Source: an uncultured bacterium (GTDB lineage: Bacteria > Verrucomicrobiota > Verrucomicrobiia > Opitutales > Intestinicryptomonadaceae). From it: a stretch of 20,331 nucleotides of DNA. Shown piece after piece: positions 1 through 8,095 of the stretch. The translations under genes were made by a program, and so were the position numbers. Positions within the stretch are counted from its first letter, which is position 1; each line of letters starts with the position of its first letter. The notes beneath the pieces are model-generated. The model was given only the letters and a program-made list of their open reading frames with translations. It had not been told where the DNA came from and searched no databases. The stretch lies in assembly GCA_905214995.1 (NCBI GenBank), contig CAJMOT010000033.1, positions 1 through 20,331 of the forward strand, written 5' to 3'.

Positions 1-1
1 C

Positions 2-2494
2 GAAACCGCGGACGCCGCGGAAGCTCCCGCCGCCGAAGCGGGCGAGGCGCAGGCTAGGGTCGAGCCCGTGGACGCAGCCATGTCGGACGCCGTCCGCAAG
101 CAGCAGCTCCAAGTCATCGCCGCATACGATTTGATTGACGAAGCCTACGATCTTATGGACGAAGGCAACTGGGACGAAGCCGCCCGCAAGCTCGCTTTCG
201 CGGGCGAAAAGCTCCCCGAAGGAGCCTATTCGCCGATATCCGACGAAGTCCGCGCAGAGCTCAACAGGGCCAAGGCGGTGATGGCGAAGTCTCGCGCCAA
301 AATAGCGATGTCCGAGAGGGACACGGCTGCGGCCAAATCTTTCGCCGCTGAATATGCGGCCGCCGAAGAGAGCAAGTCCGCCGGAGCCGCCTTTGTAGAA
401 GAGGTTGACGAGTTCACCAAGAACCCCTACAACAACACCATCGCCGACATCAGCCCCGATTATGCAACCCGCCAAAAGAAGATTGAAAACCTTCTCGAAA
501 AGGGGCGCAGGCAGTATCTTTACGGCGACTATCAAGGCGCGCGCGTCACGTTCCGCCAGATTGAAACCATCGATGCGGACAATATTCAGGCCAAGGCCTA
601 CCAGCGCCTGATCTCCGAAAAGCTCGCCGATCGCGGCCGCATGACTTACCTGGTGACCCGCGAAGCGATGATAGACGAAGTCAACAAGTCGTGGCAGCGT
701 CCGCAGGTATACACCGGCACCACGGTTGACAGGGGCGGCGCAAGGGCGGACTCGGTCATTGATAGAAAGCTTTCCGAGATCATAATTCCCAACGTGAGCT
801 TCCCCGCTCCCGGCGTGACGCTCGCGCAGGCCATCAACACTCTCTCCATTCTCTCCGTAGAATACGACAAGTCCAACGACGCCAAGAAGGGCGTGAACAT
901 AGTTCTCTTTGGCGACAACGCCGCCGAAGCAAAGCCCGTAGTGCTTACCCTCCGCGATCTCTCCCTCGGGCAGATACTCGACTGGGTCACGCAGCAGGCC
1001 GGTTTCCAGTATGACATTGAGAAGGACACCATAGTCGTCCGCAAGGCCATGGACAACAGCGTTGCGTCGATGGACACCCTCGACTTCCCGCTCCCGACTT
1101 CTACCGTTATGCGCATGATCGGTTTCAAGGCGGCGGTCGGCGATTCCGGCGATTCCGGCAATCCCTTCGGCGGCGGCAGCTCAAGCTCCGCGTCTGCGGG
1201 CGGAGACGGAAAGGAAGACGCCATCAAGAACTTCCTCATCAAGGCCGGCGTTGAATTCGGCCCCGGCGCGACCCTCGCGTTCGACGGCTCGAAACTCTGG
1301 GTGACCAACACCCGCCGCAACCTCGACAAGGTTCGCAACATTCTTTTGCGGTACAGCGAAACCAAGCAGGTCGAGATAGAGGCCAAATTCATGGAAGTCA
1401 ACCAGGGCGTCTTGAAGGAACTCGGCTTCAACTGGAACGTTTCCAAACAAAATGCCGACGGCTCTTACAGCACGCTATTCTCGACTGCCGGCAGAAATAC
1501 GACCGGTTCCATCAGCACTTACAACAACCGCACCCTCGCCAGCACGATAACGAGCGCGAGCGCCGGTTCGACTCCCATCACCATTCTCAAACCCGCGGCC
1601 GAAGTGGATGGAACCACCCCCAATCCCTATACGGTCGATCCCGTTGTGCCGGTGCTCCCCTCGACCATAAATATGGCTTCCGGCGCGGCGCAGGCGGCAA
1701 ATACGGTTCTCGGCGTCATCAACGGCTACGACGTGAGCCTTATCGTCGACGCCCTCGAACAGCGCCAAGGTTCAGACTTGCTCTGCGCCCCGAAGGTGAC
1801 GGTCATTTCCGGCAGCACGGCTTCCATCACCGTTTCGCAGCGCATGAGGTACCCCGAATCCTGGGGCGACGTCCAGTCAAACGTAGGTTCGTCCTCGACG
1901 GTCGCCGGCACGACTTCTTCCTCGGCGGGCGTCACCATCACCCCCGGTACTCCTCAGGACTTCACCTCGGTTGACGTCGGCGTGTCCATGGAAGTCACCC
2001 CGAACGTCGAAGAAGACGACAGCATCAACCTCGTTCTCAACCCGAACGTGACCGAGTTTGAAGGCTTTATGGAATACGGCGGCGTCGCGGTCGCCATCTC
2101 CTCCGGCACGACGGTCACCGTTCCCTCCGGCTTCATCCAGCCCGTGTTCTCCATCAGGGAAGTCAAGACCACCGTCACGGTGTTCGACGGGGCGACGGTC
2201 GTCATGGGCGGCTTGACCCGCGAAGAAGTCCGCACCGTCAACGACAGCGTTCCGGTTCTCTCCGACATTCCGTGGATCGGCAGGCTCTTCCGCTCGAAGG
2301 GCGAATCCCGCCAGAAGAGGAATCTGCTCATATTCGTCACCGCCAACAGGATTTCCCCCGGAGGCAGCGTCGGCCGCGAGCAGTTCCAGGATATGCGTCC
2401 CGGCAGCGTCTATCAGAATCCGGTTATCATCTCCCCCGGAGGCGCGGTGCATCGCATTCTCGAAGACGAAGCCGAAGTGGGTACCTCCCGCTAA
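2..2494 (+). CDS. Type IV pilus secretin, Amuc_1098-like (5' end outside window)
   Basis: This is an outer-membrane secretin, the ring-shaped channel through which a type IV pilus or related system passes. The reading frame is open to the first base of the window. A GTG at 68 could act as a start, but the Ala/Glu-rich codons before it continue without a stop and no signal peptide is seen, so the 5' end is probably missing. Counting from the GTG (808 residues): about 1-200 is helical and TPR-like with many charged Ala-rich segments; about 235-335 resembles the short domain preceding secretin pores; a Gly/Ser-rich linker lies near 355-380; the rest is the secretin barrel. Its C-terminal signature is VPVLSDIPWIGRLFRSK at about 728-744, followed by NLLIFVTANRI. 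The length and the Gly/Ser linker fit the verrucomicrobial Amuc_1098 family better than PilQ or GspD. A terminator follows, so it is the last gene of its operon. Family membership comes from recognition, not from a search. Confidence 0.88.
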   Translation, partial: ETADAAEAPAAEAGEAQARVEPVDAAMSDAVRKQQLQVIAAYDLIDEAYDLMDEGNWDEAARKLAFAGEKLPEGAYSPISDEVRAELNRAKAVMAKSRAKIAMSERDTAAAKSFAAEYAAAEESKSAGAAFVEEVDEFTKNPYNNTIADISPDYATRQKKIENLLEKGRRQYLYGDYQGARVTFRQIETIDADNIQAKAYQRLISEKLADRGRMTYLVTREAMIDEVNKSWQRPQVYTGTTVDRGGARADSVIDRKLSEIIIPNVSFPAPGVTLAQAINTLSILSVEYDKSNDAKKGVNIVLFGDNAAEAKPVVLTLRDLSLGQILDWVTQQAGFQYDIEKDTIVVRKAMDNSVASMDTLDFPLPTSTVMRMIGFKAAVGDSGDSGNPFGGGSSSSASAGGDGKEDAIKNFLIKAGVEFGPGATLAFDGSKLWVTNTRRNLDKVRNILLRYSETKQVEIEAKFMEVNQGVLKELGFNWNVSKQNADGSYSTLFSTAGRNTTGSISTYNNRTLASTITSASAGSTPITILKPAAEVDGTTPNPYTVDPVVPVLPSTINMASGAAQAANTVLGVINGYDVSLIVDALEQRQGSDLLCAPKVTVISGSTASITVSQRMRYPESWGDVQSNVGSSSTVAGTTSSSAGVTITPGTPQDFTSVDVGVSMEVTPNVEEDDSINLVLNPNVTEFEGFMEYGGVAVAISSGTTVTVPSGFIQPVFSIREVKTTVTVFDGATVVMGGLTREEVRTVNDSVPVLSDIPWIGRLFRSKGESRQKRNLLIFVTANRISPGGSVGREQFQDMRPGSVYQNPVIISPGGAVHRILEDEAEVGTSR

Positions 2495-2520
2495 TACCGC
2501 TTCGGATTTTGCAAATGATA

Positions 2521-2550
2521 AACGCCCGCGCATAGCGGGCGTTTTTTTTT
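2521..2550 (+). terminator. Intrinsic terminator of the secretin operon
   Basis: A perfect 9-bp stem (AACGCCCGC / GCGGGCGTT) with a 5-nt loop runs straight into nine T residues. It starts 26 nt after the secretin stop codon and ends that transcription unit. Confidence 0.93.
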
Positions 2551-3158
2551 GCGGCAAGAGCCGGTTTAGATCTCGGAGTCGCATTTGCCAAAAGCGTGCG
2601 ATTTCTCCATCTTCCGGATTTTATTGCGTTTGAACGCAAAATTTGCCTGCGCGCCTTGGCGTTTTTGCGCTATTCCGTTTTTTGCGCCGTACGCCGCGGA
2701 TTTGCGAAATCTTACGATGCAATCCAAAAGAAATTGCGAGAAGAACGCCCGTTTTTCAACCGTATGCGCTATGCGGCGGATCGGATAATTGACTTTCTTC
2801 AAAACGCCACAGCGCGGGCGCGCTTTCTTCACGGTAAAAATTTTTTCTTTCCGGACGGCAATTATTGCGGTTTCGGAACCCGCGCATTTGCGTTTCAACC
2901 GCCCAATTATGGCGGCGCGCATTTGAAGATTCCGCCTTTGGCGCGCCGCATTTGACGCCGCATTGGGGATTGCTGAAATATGGTGCGGCCTCATGAAAAC
3001 AATGGAGTCTTTCGGAAGTTCTCCAGCGGTGCGGCGCGCTCATAAGCGCGCGCCGGCGGCATATTCGCGTTGCGGGAATTTTTTTAGCGTCGAGGCAAAT
3101 TTGCGGTTTGCGGAAAAGCCGCCGGAAATTTTTCGCCGCGGCAACTTCGCATTGCCCG
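2551..3158. other. About 600 bp without a convincing gene
   Basis: Several open frames of 60-140 codons exist on both strands here. None has a Shine-Dalgarno sequence, a recognisable domain, or the codon usage of the neighbouring genes, and they overlap one another heavily. The DNA alternates GC-rich words with A/T runs. A small GC hairpin (GCGCGCT, loop CATA, AGCGCGC) sits at 3034-3051. A weak hairpin (GGCAA / TTGCC around 3140-3156) lies just past the stop of the minus-strand glycosylase gene but has no good T-run. Nothing else is recognised. Confidence 0.5.
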
Positions 3159-3806
3159 CTACGCCTTTTTGCGCGATGCGCGGTCTTTGAGCCCCGCGAT
3201 TGCCCCTCCCGCGACTTCCCACAAATATAGGCTCGCCACGCTGCAACAGGGGGAAAAGCGCCTGCGGTATTTTTCGAACAGCTTTTTGCCGATTTCTCCG
3301 TGCCCGTAGAGCATCCGCAGCCCGCGCATGAGGGCGTAGTCGCCGTAGCTGAGCACGTTCGGTCGGCGCATGGAAAATATCATCAGCATTTCCGCAGTCC
3401 ACGCTCCGACCCCGTCAAGCTCGCAGAGCCTTGCGCGCACTTCTCCGTCATCCATGCCGTTTAGCGCTTCAATATCAAGCCGCCCGTCCAGAATTTTTTG
3501 CGCGGCGGATTTCATGTACGAGACTTTCCTGAACGATATTCCGAATTTTTTTATTTCTTCCGGCGGCATGGCGGCGATAATTTCCGGAGTTATTCTGCCG
3601 ACGGACTCGCGCATTTTAAGCCATATCGTTTCGTGCGCCTTTGTCGAGATCTGCTGCCCGACAATGCAGTTGGCCAGCGCCTCGAAGAGATCGGGAATGA
3701 CGCGCCTCTTAACCCGCCCGATTTTCTCCACGGCTTCCGCCATTCTGGGGTCGGCGTTTTTCAGGTGCGCGATCTCCGCCGCGCCGTATTTGAAATATTC
3801 GTCCAT
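3159..3806 (-). CDS. DNA-3-methyladenine glycosylase II family (AlkA-type HhH-GPD)
   Basis: A base-excision repair enzyme that removes alkylated purines such as 3-methyladenine. The 215-residue product has the helix-hairpin-helix core LCELDGVGAWTAEM (about 127-140) and the downstream motif SYGDYALMRG (about 153-162), whose Asp156 matches the catalytic aspartate of the AlkA family. It lacks the N-terminal domain of E. coli AlkA (282 aa), as many bacterial '3-methyladenine glycosylase 2 family' proteins do. The frame is open up to 3959, but that extension overlaps the terminator of the upstream gene and has no family-like sequence, so the ATG at 3806 (MDEYFKYG) is preferred. There is no strong ribosome binding site. 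Its own promoter must lie in the short gap after the terminator at 3934-3971. No link to the surrounding glycan genes is apparent. Confidence 0.88.
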   Translation of the reverse strand: MDEYFKYGAAEIAHLKNADPRMAEAVEKIGRVKRRVIPDLFEALANCIVGQQISTKAHETIWLKMRESVGRITPEIIAAMPPEEIKKFGISFRKVSYMKSAAQKILDGRLDIEALNGMDDGEVRARLCELDGVGAWTAEMLMIFSMRRPNVLSYGDYALMRGLRMLYGHGEIGKKLFEKYRRRFSPCCSVASLYLWEVAGGAIAGLKDRASRKKA

Positions 3807-3933
3807 ATATCTCGAAGTTTGCAGGCGCAAAACCGGCGCGAATGGCCGCCGCGTTTCGTATGCGTTAAAACGATATCCTTTCGGCGCCGGCGTTTGCAAC
3901 GACTTTTTGCGAAAATGTCCGGCAGGCGGCGCG

Positions 3934-3971
3934 AAAAAAGCGGGAGCCGCATTGCGCATGCTCCCGCTTTT
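3934..3971 (-). terminator. Intrinsic terminator downstream of the isomerase-like gene
   Basis: The arms AAAAGCGGGAGC (3936-3947) and GCTCCCGCTTTT (3960-3971) pair perfectly around a 12-nt loop. Read on the minus strand, the stem is followed by a run of T. It lies 16 nt past the stop codon at 3987 and separates the isomerase-like gene from the glycosylase gene. Confidence 0.88.
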
Positions 3972-3986
3972 GCCTCGGGGCTTTGT

Positions 3987-5510
3987 TTACTTGCCCGCCG
4001 TGACGTTTACGCACTCTATGCCGAGCGCTTTGGCGATCTTCTGGATTTCGTCCGCATGGTGGCCGACGCCGAGCGCGAAGTGGTGCGTCGGGCCTTCCAG
4101 ACACCAGCTGCGGAGAAAGGTGCGGATATCGGGCTTGAATTTCGCGTGGGTGTTCGTGTTGCCGGTCGGCGGAATGGCGCCCGCCACGGATTCCCCCTCC
4201 GCTACGACGAACTTGAATTTGCCGTCGGCTTTCACGCCTATTGAGAGAATCGTAATCGGCCCCTCCTTTATCTTGAATTCCACCCCCGCGCCGGCGCCTG
4301 GCTTGCCGTGGTATTTTTTCAGCGACCTCAAAACGGGCTTGCCGTCGGCGATGTTGAGGTGGTGCGGGCCGTCGTGCCCCACGAGCGCCGTGTCGGCGTT
4401 GAAGTCTATCGGGTGGAATTCCGCGAAGCTGCCGCCTATTTCGAGCCTGTCCATTATCATCATGGCGATGCAGTTCTTGATGTCGAATTCGCCGCACATG
4501 GGGAAGCCGGCGGCCGTCAGCAGGGAATTGCCGACTATGAGGTTTGTGACGAGCTCGCGCATTTTGGAGTTTGGCAGGGCTTCGTAGTAGTACGCCAGCC
4601 CGTCGAGCTTGCGCTCGGCTGCGAATTTTTCGAGCGCAACCGCCGCCCTCGCCGCCACGTCGAGATCCCTGTCGGTGAGCTTTTGGGTGAGCGGGTCGGA
4701 GACCGGATCGGGCGTGTCGAAGAATGAGAGAATCCGTTTCTTCATTGCTTCAACCGCCTCCTTGTCGTCTTCCAAATAGTGCTTGAGGATTTCGTCGGGC
4801 TCGCAGAGGGCGACGTGGCAGCCGAAAGCGGCGGCGACGGCGGTGGGGTCTGTTTGCATGTCGTACATCGCTTCCAGCGCATGCCCCATCAGCCCTATCC
4901 GCGCGTTGCGCAGGTCGTGCAGGACTTTTGCGACGGAGCACCATTTGGCGATTTCCGCGTCCGCGAGCTTGTCGCCCTGCCGCATTCCGATTATGATGTC
5001 GTCCACGGGATTGCCCATGCGGATCGCCACGTCCGCAAATTCCGGAACCGCGCAGAGGTCGTCGTTGCAGAGCTGTATGAAAGTCGTCGCCTTTTCGTAG
5101 GGCATCGCGCTCTCCGGCTGAAGGGCGACGAGCACTATCGGCACGCTCATTTCTCGCGCGACTGCCGCGAACGTCGCGGAAGTGGCGTAAGTCACCATGT
5201 CGACAAAGAGCAGGTCGAGGTTTGCCCGCTTCATTTCGTCGAGCGCCTTGCGCGCGCTCTCGGCGTTGTCCACCAGTCCGAACGAGACGGTTTCCACGCC
5301 GTTTGCCTTGACTTTCGCCTCGAACGTATCGAGCTTTTTGAGCATGACGTCGCGCAGGCCGTCGAACTGCTTCCAGTAGGTGTCGAGGCCCACGCCGACG
5401 ATGCCGACTTTCGCGGTGAGCGGCTTGCGCCTCTCGACCGAATTTTGCGGGGCGGCGAACGCCCAACCGCACAGGGCGAACGCGCATATCGTAAGGATTA
5501 TTCTTTTCAT
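3987..5510 (-). CDS. Exported L-arabinose/L-fucose isomerase-like protein
   Basis: A 507-residue member of the arabinose/fucose isomerase superfamily, metal-dependent enzymes that interconvert aldoses and ketoses. The four metal-binding positions known from E. coli AraA have matching candidates: Glu341 (CGEFDIK), Glu364 (SFAEFHPIDF), His379 (VGHDGPHH) and His476/477 (EGPTHHFAL). An N-terminal Rossmann-like part (about 33-240) is also of this family. The odd feature is the N-terminus: MKRIILTICAFALCGWAFAA is a classical Sec signal peptide with a likely cut after AFAA, so the protein should leave the cytoplasm, whereas ordinary sugar isomerases stay inside. The ATG at 5510 fits because the signal peptide begins there; no Shine-Dalgarno sequence is obvious. 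It is transcribed alone, divergently from the beta-helix gene at 6013. Substrate unknown; a non-isomerase role is possible. Confidence 0.82.
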   Translation of the reverse strand: MKRIILTICAFALCGWAFAAPQNSVERRKPLTAKVGIVGVGLDTYWKQFDGLRDVMLKKLDTFEAKVKANGVETVSFGLVDNAESARKALDEMKRANLDLLFVDMVTYATSATFAAVAREMSVPIVLVALQPESAMPYEKATTFIQLCNDDLCAVPEFADVAIRMGNPVDDIIIGMRQGDKLADAEIAKWCSVAKVLHDLRNARIGLMGHALEAMYDMQTDPTAVAAAFGCHVALCEPDEILKHYLEDDKEAVEAMKKRILSFFDTPDPVSDPLTQKLTDRDLDVAARAAVALEKFAAERKLDGLAYYYEALPNSKMRELVTNLIVGNSLLTAAGFPMCGEFDIKNCIAMMIMDRLEIGGSFAEFHPIDFNADTALVGHDGPHHLNIADGKPVLRSLKKYHGKPGAGAGVEFKIKEGPITILSIGVKADGKFKFVVAEGESVAGAIPPTGNTNTHAKFKPDIRTFLRSWCLEGPTHHFALGVGHHADEIQKIAKALGIECVNVTAGK

Positions 5511-5546
5511 AATTTTAAAATACGCGGGTTGTAAAATGTTTTAGGT

Positions 5547-5562
5547 AGTTAACGCACTAACT
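5547..5562. promoter_or_regulatory. Candidate operator: AGTTA-N6-TAACT dyad
   Basis: An interrupted palindrome with 5-bp arms and a 6-bp centre lies 37 bp upstream of the isomerase-like start codon, in the divergent intergenic region. Its size suits a helix-turn-helix dimer. No second copy was noticed in the window, so this is only a candidate. Confidence 0.25.
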
Positions 5563-6000
5563 TGTCCGCAGTCAATATTTTTTATATGAAAATTGGCGGA
5601 TATTGCCGCCGCGGGTTTCCGCCCGCGCGGAAAGCGCGGCCGTGCGCTTTGAGCGGGCGTTCGGAAGCTTGCGCCTTATGGGGAAAGCCCGGCGCCGCTT
5701 TGCCTGCGCTTTGGGCGGGAACGCAACTCGCGCTGAAATTTTTTGCTTTAAAAATTTTTGCTGCGCGGCGCGGAAAATTATTTTAAACGCAGTTTTCCGG
5801 CGGCGCAAGCAGGGGGACGTCGTTTTCGCGCGTCGGCGCGAAGCGGAAAACGAAGTCGCAAATTTGCGGTTTCGGCGCCGCGCGGGGCGATGCGCGCGCG
5901 TCCGAATATTTTTTCGATATTTTCGATTTTTATTCTTTGCGCCGCGGCGCGGTTTTGCTATGGTTTTTCAAGCAGTTGGGGCGCGACCCGAGGAAAATCC

Positions 6001-6006
6001 AGGAGG
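6001..6006 (+). promoter_or_regulatory. Ribosome binding site fixing the beta-helix gene start
   Basis: A perfect AGGAGG lies 6 nt before the ATG at 6013. It decides the start in favour of the signal-peptide methionine over the in-frame upstream codons. Confidence 0.85.
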
Positions 6007-6012
6007 AAATTT

Positions 6013-7443
6013 ATGAAATTTGCGCTATTGCACATTATTGCGCTCGCCGCGTGCGCGTGCGTTTTCGGAAAACCGTACTACGTGTCGTCTTCGGAGGGCA
6101 GCGATTCCAACGACGGCTCGGAGGCCGCGCCGTTTAAGACGATAGCCGCCGCCCCGTCGGAAAACGCCGAGATTTTTTTGAAGCGCGGCGACGTGTTTTA
6201 CGGCGCGATTTCCGGATTCAAAAACTGCAAAATCGGAGCCTACGGCGAGGGCGCAAAGCCCGTTATAAGCGGCCTTAAAATCGTAAAGAATCCCGCGGCG
6301 TGGGAGAGGCTCGCCAACGACGTCTGGCGCATAGACCTCACAAAGCCCGAAAATTTCGAGGGGTATTTCGCCGAGGGCAAGCGCAACAATATCGGCGCGG
6401 TCTACGACATGGCGAAAGACAAGGTTTACGGGCACCTCGTGACGAGATACAACGCGCTCAACGCCTACGGAGACTTCTGGGTGTCGGGCGAAGTGAACAG
6501 GGTTAATGTTCAGGACAAGTCGGAAAACTTCCGCTACCTCTATTTCCGCTCCAAGGAAAATCCGTCGTCCGGCGGCGCGAAGATTGCGTTTTCGACGAGC
6601 GGCGTGGGGATCTCAAACCTCGAAAACTGCGAGGTCGACTCCGTCGCCGTAAAGGGCTTCGGCATCCACGGCGTCGCCCGCGCGTGGGGCTGCAAATTCA
6701 GGAACATGGACGTTGACCTCATTGGAGGGTCGGTGCAGCTCGGCTATCCTCACTGGGTGAGGCTCGGCAACGGCTTCGAGTTCTGGGTTTCGGACAAGAG
6801 GCCGTGTTCAAACAACCTTGTCGAGGGCTGTACGGTTTCGCGCACGTACGATTGCGGAGCGACAATACAGGGCATAGGCAATGGCGACATGCTGATTGAA
6901 AACGTGAAGTTTGTCGGCAATACCTTCATCAGGTGCCGCCAGGCCTTCGAGCACTTTGTGCGCTCCCGCAAGGGAACCGCCAGATATTCGGATTGCGAAT
7001 TTTCTTCAAATAGGAGCTTTGAGGCGGGCGAAAACGAATTTTCCACTCCCGAAGCCAGGGACGCGGCGCTGCTCTCTTACGAGGGAAAGCCGGTGTCGGG
7101 GCTTCTGATAAAGGACAATTTCTTCTGGGGCTCGAGCGTGTACAGCAACCAGACGCACACGGCGAAAATGGAGTCCAATACGTTTTACGTATTCAGAGAC
7201 CAGTATTTGGTCTTCAACCGCAACAAGCCGGAGGCGGCGATATTCGCGGATTCCGAAAACGCCGTGGAAAAAATGCGCGCGTTTCTCGGCAACGATACGG
7301 ACAAAATTTTCATAGCCGATAGGGGCGACTTCTCCCTGCGCGACAGGATAATTTCCGAGCGTTTCAAGGGTTCGGAGGCGGACATAAGGAGGATTTGCAA
7401 GATTCCCGAAAAATCCCTCCTCGAAAGCCTGCGCTTCTGGTAG
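6013..7443 (+). CDS. Exported parallel beta-helix protein (DUF1565/PL6-like)
   Basis: A 476-residue right-handed parallel beta-helix protein, a fold shared by polysaccharide lyases and some glycoside hydrolases. After the signal sequence MKFALLHIIALAACAC the mature part begins with YYVSSSEGSDSNDGS..APFKTI, the characteristic opening of DUF1565-type beta-helix proteins. The middle shows repeated short strand-turn units with Asn and Gly (for example around residues 190-380: GVGISNLENCEVDS, GCKFRNMDVDLIGG, SNNLVEGCTVSR, IENVKFVGNTFIRC). LAAC at 11-14 also satisfies a lipobox, so surface lipidation is possible instead of release. No catalytic residue can be named. The role is probably binding or cleavage of an acidic or complex glycan. 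The divergent exported isomerase-like gene suggests a shared sugar context, but this is inference. Confidence 0.8.
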   Translation: MKFALLHIIALAACACVFGKPYYVSSSEGSDSNDGSEAAPFKTIAAAPSENAEIFLKRGDVFYGAISGFKNCKIGAYGEGAKPVISGLKIVKNPAAWERLANDVWRIDLTKPENFEGYFAEGKRNNIGAVYDMAKDKVYGHLVTRYNALNAYGDFWVSGEVNRVNVQDKSENFRYLYFRSKENPSSGGAKIAFSTSGVGISNLENCEVDSVAVKGFGIHGVARAWGCKFRNMDVDLIGGSVQLGYPHWVRLGNGFEFWVSDKRPCSNNLVEGCTVSRTYDCGATIQGIGNGDMLIENVKFVGNTFIRCRQAFEHFVRSRKGTARYSDCEFSSNRSFEAGENEFSTPEARDAALLSYEGKPVSGLLIKDNFFWGSSVYSNQTHTAKMESNTFYVFRDQYLVFNRNKPEAAIFADSENAVEKMRAFLGNDTDKIFIADRGDFSLRDRIISERFKGSEADIRRICKIPEKSLLESLRFW

Positions 7444-7876
7444 CGGCGGATTCAAGTCCGGCTATGGTTGCGCAGCGCGCGCCGAAGCCCAAAAAGCCCG
7501 CAGGAGCTTCCGATTCCGCGTTTTTTCCCATTCGTCCCGCTTGCGCCGTCCGCAACAATCGGCGGTTGAATCCGCAGCCGCTCCGCCGCCCTGGGGGGCG
7601 TCGCTTGCGGTGTGATGCTTTACTGCGGAGCGTTCGGCGCGGCGCGGGCATACGCAGATTTTGGGGAGAAAACGGGTTTTGCCGCGGAAATTGGCATTTT
7701 TCGGCGGACGGTTTGCGGAAAAAAATGGCGATTTTTTACGGGCAACCGATTGGCGGAGTTTTGAAACGCCTGAATCGGGCGTTGTGTGTGAGGTATTGCG
7801 GTAAATTCCAATATTATTTTATAGTAGCCTTAAATCAATAGTCAATCAAAAATGCAAAGAAAATCATTAAAAACAC
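7444..7876. other. About 430 bp without a convincing gene
   Basis: GC-rich DNA to about 7790, then AT-rich. The hairpin TAGC..CGGA / TCCG-GCTA at 7441-7464 overlaps the stop codon of the beta-helix gene but has no T-run. An open frame of 148 codons (7395-7841) begins inside that gene and has no ribosome binding site or family resemblance. The bases TTCAAGTCC near 7451 recall a tRNA T-loop, but no cloverleaf can be drawn around them. Confidence 0.45.
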
Positions 7877-7905
7877 TTGACAAATTTATTCGCATTGTAC
7901 ATTTA
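7877..7905 (+). promoter_or_regulatory. Candidate sigma-70-type promoter for the PEP-CTERM locus
   Basis: A consensus -35 TTGACA (7877-7882) lies in AT-rich DNA. The -10 is ambiguous: TACATT at 15 bp or CATTTA at 17 bp. Both -10 options run into or abut the first copy of the inverted repeat at 7901, which would allow repression there. A second candidate, TTGCAA-17-TTTATT (7959-7987), lies between the two repeat copies. Confidence 0.45.
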
Positions 7906-7922
7906 AACGTCCGTTTATTTTT
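7901..7922 (+). repeat. 22-bp inverted repeat, left copy
   Basis: It contains the near-palindrome TAAACGTCCGTTTA (7904-7917). The whole 22 bp reappears exactly, as the reverse complement, at 8044-8065. It overlaps the -10 region of the TTGACA promoter, consistent with an operator. Confidence 0.85.
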
Positions 7923-8043
7923 TATATTGTTTCCTATTTTTTGCGGTTTTTGTTTTTTTTGCAAGATAGCTGTATTATTTGTTTATTTTCCAGGCAGTTA
8001 GCCTTTCCCCTCCCGCGCGCATTCAAATATGCGCCCAGATTGT

Positions 8044-8065
8044 AAAAATAAACGGACGTTTAAAT
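8044..8065 (-). repeat. 22-bp inverted repeat, right copy
   Basis: The exact reverse complement of 7901-7922, with core TAAACGGACGTTTA (8049-8062), 121 bp away and 30 bp upstream of the ATG at 8096. The pair brackets an AT-rich segment that holds a second possible promoter. Confidence 0.85.
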
Positions 8066-8095
8066 TCGCCCGTTTGTTGGAAAGCGTAACAAGCG

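Larger units (their letters stand above)
5511..6012. other. Divergent intergenic region, about 500 bp, no gene seen
   Basis: It separates the isomerase-like gene (minus) from the beta-helix gene (plus), so it should hold both promoters. Open frames here lack ribosome binding sites and recognisable domains. The frame of the beta-helix gene extends upstream to 5758, but that stretch is basic and low-complexity and precedes the clear signal peptide, so it is not part of the gene. A weak possible promoter for 6013 is TTGCGC (5937-5942), a 16-bp spacer and an extended -10 TGCTATGGT (5956-5964). Confidence 0.45.

Noticed and set aside
2566..2994. 142-codon minus-strand ORF (and overlapping plus-strand ORFs) after the secretin terminator
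   Set aside because: No ribosome binding site or recognisable domain, and several mutually overlapping frames are equally open; treated as non-coding.
3807..3959. N-terminal extension of the glycosylase to an upstream start at 3959
   Set aside because: The extension spans the terminator of the neighbouring gene and has no AlkA-like sequence; MDEYFKYG at 3806 is the natural start.
5758..6012. 85-codon N-terminal extension of the beta-helix protein
   Set aside because: The sequence is basic and low-complexity, and the ATG at 6013 has a perfect AGGAGG and begins a signal peptide.
7441..7470. tRNA-like T-loop words (TTCAAGTCC) after the beta-helix gene
   Set aside because: No acceptor, D or anticodon stems can be drawn around it; it is better read as a small hairpin at the stop codon.
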